The position numbers and the translations under genes were made by a program. This document shows positions 34,331-43,103 of a DNA stretch of 64,000 bases, piece after piece (positions within the stretch are counted from its first letter, which is position 1; every line of letters starts with the position of its first letter). The DNA comes from Bacteroidota bacterium (lineage in GTDB: Bacteria > Bacteroidota > Bacteroidia > Chitinophagales > Chitinophagaceae), in the NCBI GenBank assembly GCA_947476145.1, contig CANJPH010000009.1, positions 1 through 64,000 of the forward strand, given 5' to 3'. The notes below the pieces were generated by a model. The model was not told where the DNA came from. It did not search any database and saw nothing but the letters and a program-made list of their open reading frames with translations.

Positions 34331-35557
34331 TTGAAAAAAGTTTTTAACAATCTTACTTTTTGGGTGTTAGCATCCATCACAGCAGGCATCTTGGTAGGCT
34401 ATTTATCACCCAGTACGGGTGTTGCCATGCAACCATTGGGGACCTATTTTATTGAGGTTGTTAAACTGTTTATTAGCCCCATTATTTTATTGACCATCAT
34501 TTCCGGCATTTGCGGAATGAGTGATTTAAAGAAAGTGGGAAAGATAGGAGGAAAAGCAATATTGTATTTTGAAATTGTAACTACCATCGCATTGGTGATT
34601 GGCGTAGTGGTTGCATATATAATTCAACCAGGCGCACATGTTGATACTTCGCAAATTCAAAAAGCGGATATTTCTAAATTCCAACAAGGGGCAGCTACAT
34701 TTGCTTGGTCTAGTTTTTTCAAAAGTAATATTACTATTCAGGTTTTAATATTTGCAATTATTGCCGGTGTTGTTATTAGTAAATTAAAACAGCGTACAAT
34801 TATCATTTCAAAAATTAATTGGGCAAGTAAATATATTTTTAAGGCATTACATTTTGTGATGTATCTAGCGCCCATTGGGGCTTTTGGAGGCATGGCGTAT
34901 ACCATTGGTAAATATGGGGTAAGCACTTTGTTACCCTTAATGAAATTGATGGCATGCGTTTATATTACCATGGGGTTATTTGTAATCTTAATCTTGGGTT
35001 CCATTTTAAAATATTGCAAAGTCAATATATTTTCTTTTTTAAATTATATTAAAAAAGAGCTCCTGATTGTTTTAGGCACTTCCTCTTCCGAAGCGGCGCT
35101 TCCATCTTTAATGGAGAAGCTTGAAAAAATGGGCTGTGCTAAATCTGTGGTGGGACTGGTAATACCGGCAGGATATTCTTTTAATTTAGACGGCACGTCT
35201 ATTTATTTATCCATGGCCATTATTTTTTTAGCACAGGTGTTTAATATTCATTTAAGCATTGAACAAATATTCACCATTATTGCTATATTGATGGTTACCT
35301 CTAAAGGTGCAGCGGGGGTTACGGGCAGTGGTTTTATTGTACTATCTTCTACCTTAACAGCCACTAACTTAATTCCTGTGGAAGGATTGGCATTATTGTT
35401 GGGCGTTGACCGATTTATGTCCGAAGCCAGAGCCATTACTAATTTTATAGGTAATGGCATTGCGACTATTTTTATATCGCACACGGAAAAATTATTGGAA
35501 CATAGTAAAATGCACAAAGCATTTAGTAAGGAGTCTCCGTTGGATGAAATTGCTTAA
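34331..35557 (+). CDS. dicarboxylate/amino acid:cation symporter (DAACS family), TTG start
   Basis: A 408-aa membrane transporter of the glutamate/C4-dicarboxylate (GltP/DctA) family. The diagnostic motifs are LGTSSSEAALPSLM (near residue 248), GYSFNLDGTSIYLS (near 280), TSKGAAGVTGSGFIVLSSTL (near 322) and NFIGNGIATIF (near 380). It imports glutamate, aspartate or C4-dicarboxylates with Na+ or H+; the exact substrate is not shown. The start is TTG at 34331, as no ATG precedes the first helix. It lies 49 bp after kdnB; co-transcription is possible but its role in that pathway is unclear. Confidence 0.9.
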   Translation: MKKVFNNLTFWVLASITAGILVGYLSPSTGVAMQPLGTYFIEVVKLFISPIILLTIISGICGMSDLKKVGKIGGKAILYFEIVTTIALVIGVVVAYIIQPGAHVDTSQIQKADISKFQQGAATFAWSSFFKSNITIQVLIFAIIAGVVISKLKQRTIIISKINWASKYIFKALHFVMYLAPIGAFGGMAYTIGKYGVSTLLPLMKLMACVYITMGLFVILILGSILKYCKVNIFSFLNYIKKELLIVLGTSSSEAALPSLMEKLEKMGCAKSVVGLVIPAGYSFNLDGTSIYLSMAIIFLAQVFNIHLSIEQIFTIIAILMVTSKGAAGVTGSGFIVLSSTLTATNLIPVEGLALLLGVDRFMSEARAITNFIGNGIATIFISHTEKLLEHSKMHKAFSKESPLDEIA

Positions 35558-35599
35558 TTGATAAAATAGGTCTCAATTCGAAAATATAAAAAAGCGATT

Positions 35600-36199
35600 C
35601 TATTCTGCTACTGCTACTACTTCTTTTACTTCAGGGATCATGCGTTTCATCATTCCTTCAATACCCGCTTTTAATGTGACCATACTGGAAGGGCAGCCGC
35701 TGCAAGATCCTTGTAGCATAAGGTTTACAACACCGTCATGATAACTTTTAAATTGTATTGCCCCACCGTCCATTTCCACCGCTGGTTTCACATAGTTTTC
35801 TAATAATTCTTTTACGCGCTTTACAATATCATCGTCGTCAGCATGAACCGTGTTGGTGGCCTCTTGTTTAATCTTGGCAACCTCTTCTTCGTTCACTACC
35901 ACGCCCCCATTTTCTAAATATTCTTTTAAAAACGTTTTAATGGTTGGAATTACATCCTGCCAATCATCGGTGTCTGCACTTTTTGTGATGGTGATAAAAT
36001 TGCTAGCAATGAAAACACTCTTAATGAAAGGAAAACTGAATAGTTCCTTAGCTAAAGGAGAAGGGGTAGCCAGACTTTCGTCAGCAATGTCAATGCTCTT
36101 TCCAGGATATAAAAGTTTGTTGGCAACAAACTTCATGGTTTCTGGGTTAGGCGTCATCTCGGTATAGATACTTACAATTGTGTTTCCAGTGGTAATCAT
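35600..36199 (-). CDS. NifU-like Fe-S scaffold/carrier protein (NfuA type)
   Basis: A 199-aa protein with an N-terminal Nfu domain (about 1-90, YTEMTPNPETMKFVANK) and a C-terminal NifU-like domain (about 120-199). The cluster-binding CSGC lies in LQGSCSGCPSSMVTLKAGIE. It carries Fe-S clusters to target enzymes. I chose the ATG at 36199 over a TTG two codons upstream. A -7 element TATTTTTG (36218-36225, minus) lies 18 nt before it. The gene is convergent with the symporter gene and separated from pcrA by 96 bp. Confidence 0.9.
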   Translation of the reverse strand: MITTGNTIVSIYTEMTPNPETMKFVANKLLYPGKSIDIADESLATPSPLAKELFSFPFIKSVFIASNFITITKSADTDDWQDVIPTIKTFLKEYLENGGVVVNEEEVAKIKQEATNTVHADDDDIVKRVKELLENYVKPAVEMDGGAIQFKSYHDGVVNLMLQGSCSGCPSSMVTLKAGIEGMMKRMIPEVKEVVAVAE

Positions 36200-36217
36200 A
36201 ATCAAATGGTTGAACTA

Positions 36218-36225
36218 CAAAAATA
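36218..36225 (-). promoter_or_regulatory. nfu gene -7 promoter element
   Basis: Reads TATTTTTG on the minus strand, an exact TAnnTTTG match 18 nt before the ATG at 36199. No -33 TTG is found at standard spacing. Confidence 0.45.
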
Positions 36226-36295
36226 ATCAAAAAACCTCCCAATCGACCCTAATGATAAGGGCTGGGCTTTATTTTTCCGATATCGAAAAGTAAAC

Positions 36296-38611
36296 CTAAG
36301 ACGGAAGGATGCTTAATTTGGCATAATTGAGCATGATTTTCTTTTCACCGTTGGTATCAAAAAGAATAAGGGCAATAGGGTTATGGGCAGAACCCTCAAT
36401 TTCTTTAATCACCCCGAACCCAAATTTTTGATGTTCCACTTTCATCCCCGCTTCTAATGCAGACGGGTCTGCCGCTATAAAGTTAAGCGAAGGAATATGT
36501 TTTTTATTTAGGGTGCTAGGGGGCACTACTGGCATATAACTTGGTTTGCTAGGACTTTGCTCCTGCCAACCCTTATTGTTTCCTCCATGCATACGGTCAT
36601 ATGCCGAACCCCAGCCGGAACTTTGATTGCGCGCGCCACCACCTGCACTGGTTTTATCCAATTGGTCCTCTGGCATTTCATCTATAAATCGGCTTGGATC
36701 ATTTTGTACCAATTGACCAAAACGATATCTAGAATTGGCATAGGTTAACCACAAATGCTTTTTGGCTCTTGTTACGGCAACATAAAACAAACGCCTTTCT
36801 TCTTCTAGCTCTTCGCGCGTATTGATACTCATTCCACTTGGAAATAAGGTTTCCTCTAATCCCACTACAAACACACAATCAAATTCCAACCCCTTTGCAG
36901 CATGCACGGTCATTAATTTTACCGTGTCCTCATTGTTGTTGTCGCTATCTGCATCCGTGATCAAGGTAATTTGTTGTAAATAAGAACCCAAACTTTTATC
37001 TCCCAACTCTCCGTCCTCATTGCTTGGACTTTCCGTCCACTCTTTAATAGAGTTTAATAATTCCTGTACGTTTTCATACCGCGCCAGCCCCTCGGTACTT
37101 TTATCATTAAATAATTCTTTAACAATGTTGGTATGCTTTCCCACTTGCACTGCAACATCCGATGCATTGTGTTTGGTCAATTGATTTTGAAAATATTTAA
37201 TCATGGTCACAAACTCATCAATGGCCGTAAGGGTTCCTGCCTTAAATCCAAATGCTTTTGCTTTTTCCAATACCTCAAAAAAAGTAATATTATTATCACC
37301 GGCCAACACTAAACATTTTTCCATTGTTGTTTTACCAATACCTCGTACTGGGTAGTTGATAATTCTTTTCAGCGCCTCTTCGTCCTTGGTGTTAGCTATT
37401 AAACGTAGGTAAGCAATAAAATCTTTCACTTCTTTTCTTTGATAAAAGCTAAGCCCACCATATATCTTATAAGCAATGCCCGTGCGTCTTAAGCTTTCCT
37501 CAAAGGATCTTGATTGTGCATTGGTACGATATAAAATAACAAAGTCCTTATTGTAAAAATGATTTCTTAATTTATTTTCTTGAATGGCATCGGCAATGTA
37601 TTTTCCTTCTTCATTGTCCGTCATGGTGCGCACTAACTTTATTTTATCTCCTTCGTCATTATTTGTCCACAATTCTTTGGGAATCTGTCCCTTATTATTT
37701 TTAATTACTTGGTTGGCTACTTCAATAATGGATTTACTACTGCGATAGTTTTGTTCCAGCTTTACCAACTTGACATCGTCATAGTCTTTTTGAAACTGTA
37801 AAATATTTTCAATGGTGGCTCCACGAAAACTATAAATACTTTGCGCATCGTCGCCTACTACACACAAATTTTCATGCACCGCAGCCAATAATTTTGCAAT
37901 TTGATATTGCACTGGATTGGTATCCTGATACTCGTCAATTAATAAATATTTAAATTTGTGTTGATATTTATGTAAGACTTCTGGAAAGTCATGCAATAGT
38001 TCATGCATTTTAAAAAGCAAATCATCAAAGTCCATGGCACCGCTTTTAAAACAGCGCGCTGCATAGCTTGCATAAATTTCTGCAATTTGAGGACGATTGC
38101 TCCTGGCGTCTTCCTGCTTTAAGAAATTGTCCACAGCATATTCTGCAGGACCCACTAAAGCATTCTTCGCACTAGAAATTCTATTCAATACAATATTGGG
38201 CTTGTATAATTTATCATCCAAACCCATATCATTAATTACCTGTTTTAAAACCGACTTAGAATCGTCGGAGTCATAGATGGTAAAGCTTTGCGGATATCCA
38301 AGCTTAGCAGACTCTGCTCTTAATATGCGTGCAAAAACACTGTGGAATGTCCCAATATATAAGTTTCTAGCTTCGGTATTACCAAGCGCTTTTTCTACAC
38401 GCTCTTTCATTTCCGCGGCGGCTTTGTTGGTAAAAGTGAGGGCTAAAATATTAAATGCATCTACACCACTATTCATTAAATGCGCAATCCTAGAAGTTAA
38501 CACTTTTGTTTTTCCACTTCCCGCCCCCGCAATAATCATTAGGGGCCCATTGAGATGTAATACTGCTTCTTTTTGTGGTTCGTTGAGTCCGTCTAAATAC
38601 GCTTGTTGCAT
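36296..38611 (-). CDS. UvrD/PcrA-type superfamily 1 DNA helicase
   Basis: A 771-aa 3'-5' helicase used in repair and removal of RecA or stalled complexes. The start MQQAYLDGLNEPQKEAV carries the Q-motif. Walker A is AGAGSGKT near residue 29, followed by TFTNKAAAEMKERV (Ia), LIDEYQDTNPVQY (II), VVGDDAQSIYSFRGA (III), LEQNYRSSKSII (IV), MTVHAAKGLEFDCVFVVGLEE (V) and EERRLFYVAVTRAKKHL (VI). A glycine- and serine-rich linker and a small C-terminal domain (VEHQKFGFGVIKEIEG), as in PcrA/UvrD, end the protein. A -7-like TATCTTCG (38616-38623, minus) ends 4 nt before the ATG. Confidence 0.95.
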   Translation of the reverse strand: MQQAYLDGLNEPQKEAVLHLNGPLMIIAGAGSGKTKVLTSRIAHLMNSGVDAFNILALTFTNKAAAEMKERVEKALGNTEARNLYIGTFHSVFARILRAESAKLGYPQSFTIYDSDDSKSVLKQVINDMGLDDKLYKPNIVLNRISSAKNALVGPAEYAVDNFLKQEDARSNRPQIAEIYASYAARCFKSGAMDFDDLLFKMHELLHDFPEVLHKYQHKFKYLLIDEYQDTNPVQYQIAKLLAAVHENLCVVGDDAQSIYSFRGATIENILQFQKDYDDVKLVKLEQNYRSSKSIIEVANQVIKNNKGQIPKELWTNNDEGDKIKLVRTMTDNEEGKYIADAIQENKLRNHFYNKDFVILYRTNAQSRSFEESLRRTGIAYKIYGGLSFYQRKEVKDFIAYLRLIANTKDEEALKRIINYPVRGIGKTTMEKCLVLAGDNNITFFEVLEKAKAFGFKAGTLTAIDEFVTMIKYFQNQLTKHNASDVAVQVGKHTNIVKELFNDKSTEGLARYENVQELLNSIKEWTESPSNEDGELGDKSLGSYLQQITLITDADSDNNNEDTVKLMTVHAAKGLEFDCVFVVGLEETLFPSGMSINTREELEEERRLFYVAVTRAKKHLWLTYANSRYRFGQLVQNDPSRFIDEMPEDQLDKTSAGGGARNQSSGWGSAYDRMHGGNNKGWQEQSPSKPSYMPVVPPSTLNKKHIPSLNFIAADPSALEAGMKVEHQKFGFGVIKEIEGSAHNPIALILFDTNGEKKIMLNYAKLSILPS

Positions 38612-38627
38612 GCAGCGAAGATAGCAT

Positions 38628-38656
38628 AAAAAAAGCCCTCCAAAGGAAGGGCTTTT
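38628..38656 (-). terminator. terminator after the OmpA lipoprotein gene
   Basis: AAAAGCCC (38631-38638) pairs with GGGCTTTT (38649-38656) with a short inner stem. On the minus strand it ends in seven T residues (38634 down to 38628). It lies 18 bp past the OmpA gene stop and 16 bp before the pcrA start. Confidence 0.88.
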
Positions 38657-38674
38657 AATAAAAATATTATAGAA

Positions 38675-39565
38675 CTACTTTTTTTCTAGTAACTTAAAGA
38701 ACTGATCTAATTGTGGTAAGATTACAATTCTTGTTCTTCTATTTTTAGCTCTACCTTCTGCAGTTCCATTATCTGTTAAAGGAAGATATTCAGATCTACC
38801 AGCTGCTGTCATACGCTTAGGATCTAAATGGTAGGTATCTTGTAAAATGCGAACTACCGTAGTAGCACGCTTTACAGATAAATCCCAGTTGTCTTCAATA
38901 GCGTTGTCAGAACCAATTAATTGCTTAGAATCCGTATGGCCTTCTACCATAAATTCAATATCAGGTTGTGCAGCCAAAACCTTTGCTACTTTACCTAATA
39001 CGTTTTTGGCATTGCTTGTTACTTCAAAGCTTCCACTTTTAAATAATAATTTATCAGAGATGTCTACGTATACAACACCCTTGTCAATTTTCACATTAAT
39101 ATCGCCATCGTTTAAATCTCCAATCGCACCTTTTAAGTTCATCACCAAGTTCATGTTGATAGAATCTTTACGTGCCATAGTACTTTGTAAACCTTGAATA
39201 TATAAATCTTTTGCACCAATGTTGTCTAAAGATTTTTTGATACTTTCTGCTTGAGCACCTGACACAACGGACATATCTTTTAATTGGCTCAATACAACGT
39301 TGTTGTTATTTCTTAAGAAATCAACCTGCTTGTTTAAATCATCGACATTAGACTGTAATGATTTAGCTTTATCCATTGCCTTTTCGGCGTCGGTTTTGCT
39401 TTTATTCAATGCGTCTTCTGCACTGCGAAGTTTTCCTTGTAATTCTGTATAGGCTCCATTCAATTCAGAAAGCTTCTCTTCCTTTTCTTGTAATTTCTTA
39501 GGACTAACGCAAGAATAAGCACCGATGCTAACAATCGCAAGCGCTAAAAAAATTCTACTTTTCAT
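38675..39565 (-). CDS. OmpA-domain outer-membrane lipoprotein
   Basis: A 296-aa protein with a lipoprotein signal: the lipobox ends GAYSC, giving lipidated C19. Residues about 28-130 are strongly heptad-like and charged (EEKLSELNGAYTELQGK and following), consistent with a coiled coil. The C-terminal OmpA domain (about 165-285) has the peptidoglycan-binding pattern EGHTDSKQ, a later LSVKRATTVVRIL and the AEGRAKNRRTRIVI signature. It probably tethers the outer membrane to peptidoglycan, like Pal/OmpA. It has the best promoter in the window (39609-39638) and its own terminator, so it is likely a highly expressed monocistronic gene. Confidence 0.92.
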   Translation of the reverse strand: MKSRIFLALAIVSIGAYSCVSPKKLQEKEEKLSELNGAYTELQGKLRSAEDALNKSKTDAEKAMDKAKSLQSNVDDLNKQVDFLRNNNNVVLSQLKDMSVVSGAQAESIKKSLDNIGAKDLYIQGLQSTMARKDSINMNLVMNLKGAIGDLNDGDINVKIDKGVVYVDISDKLLFKSGSFEVTSNAKNVLGKVAKVLAAQPDIEFMVEGHTDSKQLIGSDNAIEDNWDLSVKRATTVVRILQDTYHLDPKRMTAAGRSEYLPLTDNGTAEGRAKNRRTRIVILPQLDQFFKLLEKK

Positions 39566-39608
39566 ACTATTTTTTTATTTAAATGAATAAAACGGCCATC
39601 GGCCTGAA

Positions 39609-39638
39609 CAAAAATACTAATATAGACCTGAGCGACAA
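39609..39638 (-). promoter_or_regulatory. canonical Bacteroidota promoter of the OmpA lipoprotein gene
   Basis: On the minus strand, TTG (39638-39636), a spacer of exactly 19 nt, then TATTTTTG (39616-39609). This matches the TTG-N19-TAnnTTTG consensus perfectly. The leader to the ATG at 39565 is about 40 nt. Confidence 0.85.
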
Positions 39639-39661
39639 AACAATTATTAAAAAATTAACAG

Positions 39662-40225
39662 CTAGCCCTCAATGTCTTCTGTGATGCTGTAGGCGGGGAG
39701 ATAGCCCAAAATACCCTTAAAAAACCCTACAATTTTTTGTTTGTCGGCTGTTTCGTTCTCTCCTGTCATAAATGGAGGCGCGAAAATCACTTTTTTATGC
39801 TCAAAATCCAGTGCCACCATCACAATAGGCACTTGAGCATTTTTTGCAATATGATAAAAGCCTGTTCTCAGGCGGCTTACCTTTTTTCTGGTGCCCTCGG
39901 GGGAAAGGGCAATATGAAACTGCTCCTTCTCACTGAATATTTTAACCACTTGGTCCACCTGATTGGAGTGTTTGGATCTTTCAACAGGGTAGCCTCCTAT
40001 CTTTCTTAACACATAACCAAAGATTCCCCAAAAAAGCTCCTTTTTCCCTAAAAAATGTACAAATTCAAACCCCATTTTTTTACGAATGCCCAGCCCTAAA
40101 AAAAAGTCAAAAGCATGTGTATGGGGCGCCACAACCAACACCGATTGTTTTAATTCAAATGGAAAACGTCCTTCTATTTTCCAACCCCTCACTGTAAAAT
40201 ACCACCAAGCAAGTAACTGTTGCAT
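39662..40225 (-). CDS. PlsC-like acyltransferase
   Basis: A 187-aa glycerolipid-acyltransferase-family protein. Block I is APHTHAFD (H-x4-D, near residue 33). Block III is LSPEGTRKK near 108, followed by RLRTGFYHIA. It is shorter than classic PlsC and has no strong membrane helices, similar to small 1-acyl-G3P or ornithine-lipid acyltransferases. The acceptor is unknown. It lies 33 bp after mnmH on the same strand and could share a transcript with mnmH and the glycosyltransferase. Confidence 0.82.
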   Translation of the reverse strand: MQQLLAWWYFTVRGWKIEGRFPFELKQSVLVVAPHTHAFDFFLGLGIRKKMGFEFVHFLGKKELFWGIFGYVLRKIGGYPVERSKHSNQVDQVVKIFSEKEQFHIALSPEGTRKKVSRLRTGFYHIAKNAQVPIVMVALDFEHKKVIFAPPFMTGENETADKQKIVGFFKGILGYLPAYSITEDIEG

Positions 40226-40258
40226 AATTATAAATTGCGTAAAATTAAACCTTCGTTG

Positions 40259-41341
40259 TTATAAATCCGCTATCAATTTAGCGTTTGTGTCCGGATTCAC
40301 ACCCATAGCGTCTATCCACTCTATATTGGATAGGTTATTGTCACCCTTATTATTTTCTGCTACCTTACTATTTTTTTCACCCTTTGAAAATTTATCATAC
40401 CATTTATCATAGTATTTTAAAAGTATAGTAAAGGCGTTTTTAATATCTCCTTCCATAATATAATTAACTGCGTTTTTTGTTTCTAATCCACCTAATCTTT
40501 TTTGAATTCTTTCGGTTGCAGCGATTAATTCCGCTTTATTAAAATTTCCATATTGCTTTACAATAAAATCAAGCCTTTCTTCAAATGAAATGCGTAAAAA
40601 GTAACAAGTGCTATTTTTTATTTGCGCAAAAAACGGTGTGGGGATCATTACCATCCCAATTCTTTGACTTTCGTCTTCTACCCAAATAGTTTTGCCTTTT
40701 TTTCCTTGTTCATACAAAGCGGTAGCTAATAAATTTTCAAACATTTCTTGACTGGGTTGCGCACCCTGACCCAATGCGCCAAAAGAGGAACCCTTGTGTT
40801 TTGCCAATCCCTCTAAATCCACTACAGCAGCTCCGCTTGCCGCTATTGCGTGTAGTGTTTCAGTTTTACCCGATCCTGTATATCCTCCTAAAACTTTCAG
40901 TGAATGGGTCTGTGTAAATTGATCAATTACCCAATTCCGATACGCCTTATAACCCCCATTTAGTTGAATCACTTTAAAACCGTACAGGTCTAATAACCAG
41001 GCTACCGCAGCACTGCGCATGCCTCCTCTCCAACAATGAACAAAAACAATAGGTTTTATTTGTTGTACTTTTTCGTAGTCGCTACATATGGTTTCTACTG
41101 TTTCTACCATTTGTTTCATCTTATCTCCAAAAAAAGGAAGCGCTATTTTAATGGCTTCTTGTCTGCTTTGTTTTTTATACGTAGTGCCCACAATGGCTCT
41201 TTGCTCATTGTCAAACAGTGGAAGCGAATAGGCGCCTGGGATATGCGCATGTTCAAATTCTGCAGGACTTCTTACATCCAATAAGACATAATTAGCGCTG
41301 CTATTAATGAATTCAACAATATTATTTTTGATAATGGCCAT
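40259..41341 (-). CDS. mnmH: tRNA 2-selenouridine synthase MnmH
   Basis: A 360-aa enzyme that converts 2-thiouridine at tRNA position 34 to 2-selenouridine, through a geranylated intermediate, using selenophosphate. The N-terminal rhodanese domain (about 10-140) starts LLDVRSPAEFEHAHIPGA and has the catalytic C103 in HCWRGGMRS. A P-loop domain follows with GGYTGSGKT at 152-160. Both parts are intact. A SelD selenophosphate synthetase would be needed for selenation and is not in the window. mnmG, at the window start, modifies the same base at C5. A glycosyltransferase gene ends 1 bp upstream of its start, so translation is closely linked. Confidence 0.93.
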   Translation of the reverse strand: MAIIKNNIVEFINSSANYVLLDVRSPAEFEHAHIPGAYSLPLFDNEQRAIVGTTYKKQSRQEAIKIALPFFGDKMKQMVETVETICSDYEKVQQIKPIVFVHCWRGGMRSAAVAWLLDLYGFKVIQLNGGYKAYRNWVIDQFTQTHSLKVLGGYTGSGKTETLHAIAASGAAVVDLEGLAKHKGSSFGALGQGAQPSQEMFENLLATALYEQGKKGKTIWVEDESQRIGMVMIPTPFFAQIKNSTCYFLRISFEERLDFIVKQYGNFNKAELIAATERIQKRLGGLETKNAVNYIMEGDIKNAFTILLKYYDKWYDKFSKGEKNSKVAENNKGDNNLSNIEWIDAMGVNPDTNAKLIADL

Positions 41342-41342
41342 A

Positions 41343-42443
41343 TTATAAAGATAGTCGCTTTAATTCATTCACTAAATCCGCTGTACTAAAGGCAGTAAAT
41401 GGAGGCGTTTGGTATTCAAATTGACGGGCTTGTTCAATGGCGATTTTCAAATCAAATTCGGCTTGAGAAAAACAAATAGCCCATTTTTTAGATTGCCAAT
41501 ATTTTCCTAAATAGGCTTGTTCGGTTTGTCCAGGCGTTGGAATAAAAATTAATTTTTTTTGAAAAGGAATCAACTCCATCAATGTTGTATAACCGCCTCT
41601 GCAAATAATATATTCGGCTTTCTTAATTTCCTTTTTTAATGCAGCACCATTTAAGTGATGATAGAGTAAGCCCTTGGTAGTTTTTTTTTGATACGACTGC
41701 TTATCGGGAAGCCCAGCAAGTACTACAAACCTTTCTCCTAAAGCATTTCCCTGTTCCCATAAGATATTTTCAAGCAATGTTCTTTGTGGCTCTGGTCCCG
41801 AAACGATGCCTAAAAAACAAGTTGCTTCTTGATTATTTTCATTGACCAAATTCAAACTCGCTACCTCTTGCAAGCGCGACAAGCAATTCATATACCAAAT
41901 GGGTGTGTTGGGTAATTTTTTTGGATTTGCTAAATCGCCAGATAGATTATGAGGAGGCTTCATGTCGGCTATCCAGCAAGCAGTATACTTATTAATTATT
42001 GAGTAAGTGATGGCTTGATTTAAGCGTGTACTCCAGTCGTATGGTGTTTGAAGCTCAAGCTGATGCGTGATGAATACACTTTTTATTTTTTTATGAAAAA
42101 ATCCAAAACGATTGTCCGACACAATTAAATCAAACTGATATTTTTTAGCAGTGCGCTTAAGCCAAAAATATTCATTAAAAATAGCAGCTACTATTTTAGG
42201 TATTTGTATCATAATGCCTAGTATAAATAGAGCATTGTTTTTTGTATACCAAATTCGATAACCCTTCAAGTGTAAAAAAGTAGCCGTTGGAAAGGCTTCC
42301 CTTAAAATGACCTCCTGCTTGCTTTCGGACGCAATGTATATTTTGTAATCAAGCGATTCAAAGCTGCGTATGAGTGATATGCATCTTGTGGCATGACCCA
42401 AACCCCAATCCAGGGGCGATATGCAAACCGCTTTTTGTTTCAT
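41343..42443 (-). CDS. MurG-like GT-B glycosyltransferase
   Basis: A 366-aa protein with a GT-B layout. The N-terminal ISPLDWGLGHATRCISLIR resembles the GLGHATR loop of MurG/GT28-like enzymes. The C-terminal half has FIPTPGQTEQAYLGKYW and ICRGGYTTLMELI, a typical nucleotide-sugar-binding segment. A single hydrophobic patch near residue 75 (FILGIMIQIPKIVAAIF) may associate with the membrane. Donor and acceptor cannot be told from sequence. The gene ends 1 bp before mnmH. An operon is likely but there is no obvious pathway link. Confidence 0.8.
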   Translation of the reverse strand: MKQKAVCISPLDWGLGHATRCISLIRSFESLDYKIYIASESKQEVILREAFPTATFLHLKGYRIWYTKNNALFILGIMIQIPKIVAAIFNEYFWLKRTAKKYQFDLIVSDNRFGFFHKKIKSVFITHQLELQTPYDWSTRLNQAITYSIINKYTACWIADMKPPHNLSGDLANPKKLPNTPIWYMNCLSRLQEVASLNLVNENNQEATCFLGIVSGPEPQRTLLENILWEQGNALGERFVVLAGLPDKQSYQKKTTKGLLYHHLNGAALKKEIKKAEYIICRGGYTTLMELIPFQKKLIFIPTPGQTEQAYLGKYWQSKKWAICFSQAEFDLKIAIEQARQFEYQTPPFTAFSTADLVNELKRLSL

Positions 42444-42476
42444 CTGCCACTAAATTAGCCAATATATTCTAACCAC

Positions 42477-42986
42477 TTATTTTTCCAGCGTAAGTACCAC
42501 TCCGTTAATACAATATCTTAAGCCGGTTGGTTTGGGCCCATCTTCAAATACATGACCTAGGTGCGCCTTACATTTTCCGCACTCTACTTCGGTTCTAACC
42601 ATGCCATGTGTGTTGTCGGGTAAGTAAATAATGGATTCTTTGCTAATAGGTTCAAAGAAGCTAGGCCAGCCACATCCACTTTCATATTTTGCATTGCTTT
42701 TAAAAAGCGGATTTCCACATACGGCGCAGTGAAAAGTACCCACCTCCTTGCTATGCTCAAATTCACTTGTAAAAGGCCTTTCGGTTCCTTTTTGTCTAGC
42801 AATTTGATAGATCTCTGGGCTTAAGATGGTTTTCCATACATCATCTGCAACCACCACAGCTTCTTTTCGGTTGGGATTATAATACGGGTTCTTTTTTTCC
42901 ATAAGGGTGTCTTTTTTTTGTTTTGTAGGGCTTTGTGCGCAAGCCGAAAAACTCATTAGGGTCATTAAGCAAAGTAGTTTAAACAT
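42477..42986 (-). CDS. msrB: methionine-R-sulfoxide reductase MsrB, predicted lipoprotein
   Basis: A 169-aa MsrB reducing methionine-R-sulfoxide in proteins. Zinc-binding pairs CAVC and CGKC and the SGCGWPSF motif are present. The catalytic cysteine is C159 in GLRYCINGV. The N-terminus has a lipoprotein signal with lipobox FSAC (C16), so the enzyme should be attached to a membrane facing the periplasm rather than cytosolic. It would then need a periplasmic or membrane electron donor, and none is adjacent. It is divergent from adk across 117 bp. Confidence 0.93.
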   Translation of the reverse strand: MFKLLCLMTLMSFSACAQSPTKQKKDTLMEKKNPYYNPNRKEAVVVADDVWKTILSPEIYQIARQKGTERPFTSEFEHSKEVGTFHCAVCGNPLFKSNAKYESGCGWPSFFEPISKESIIYLPDNTHGMVRTEVECGKCKAHLGHVFEDGPKPTGLRYCINGVVLTLEK

Positions 42987-43079
42987 ATCTTTTCTTGTTG
43001 TATAAAAATACTAACAAGTATTCAGATTATTTGTTCAGATTTTGTTCCATAGATTCAAGATAATTTTAAGCGAGTTCAG

Positions 43080-43087
43080 TATCTTTG
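43080..43087 (+). promoter_or_regulatory. adk -7 promoter element
   Basis: TATCTTTG is an exact TAnnTTTG match 16 nt before the adk ATG. TTCAGATT occurs twice upstream (43021-43028, 43034-43041). Confidence 0.5.
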
Positions 43088-43103
43088 AATCCAACTCCTC
43101 CCT

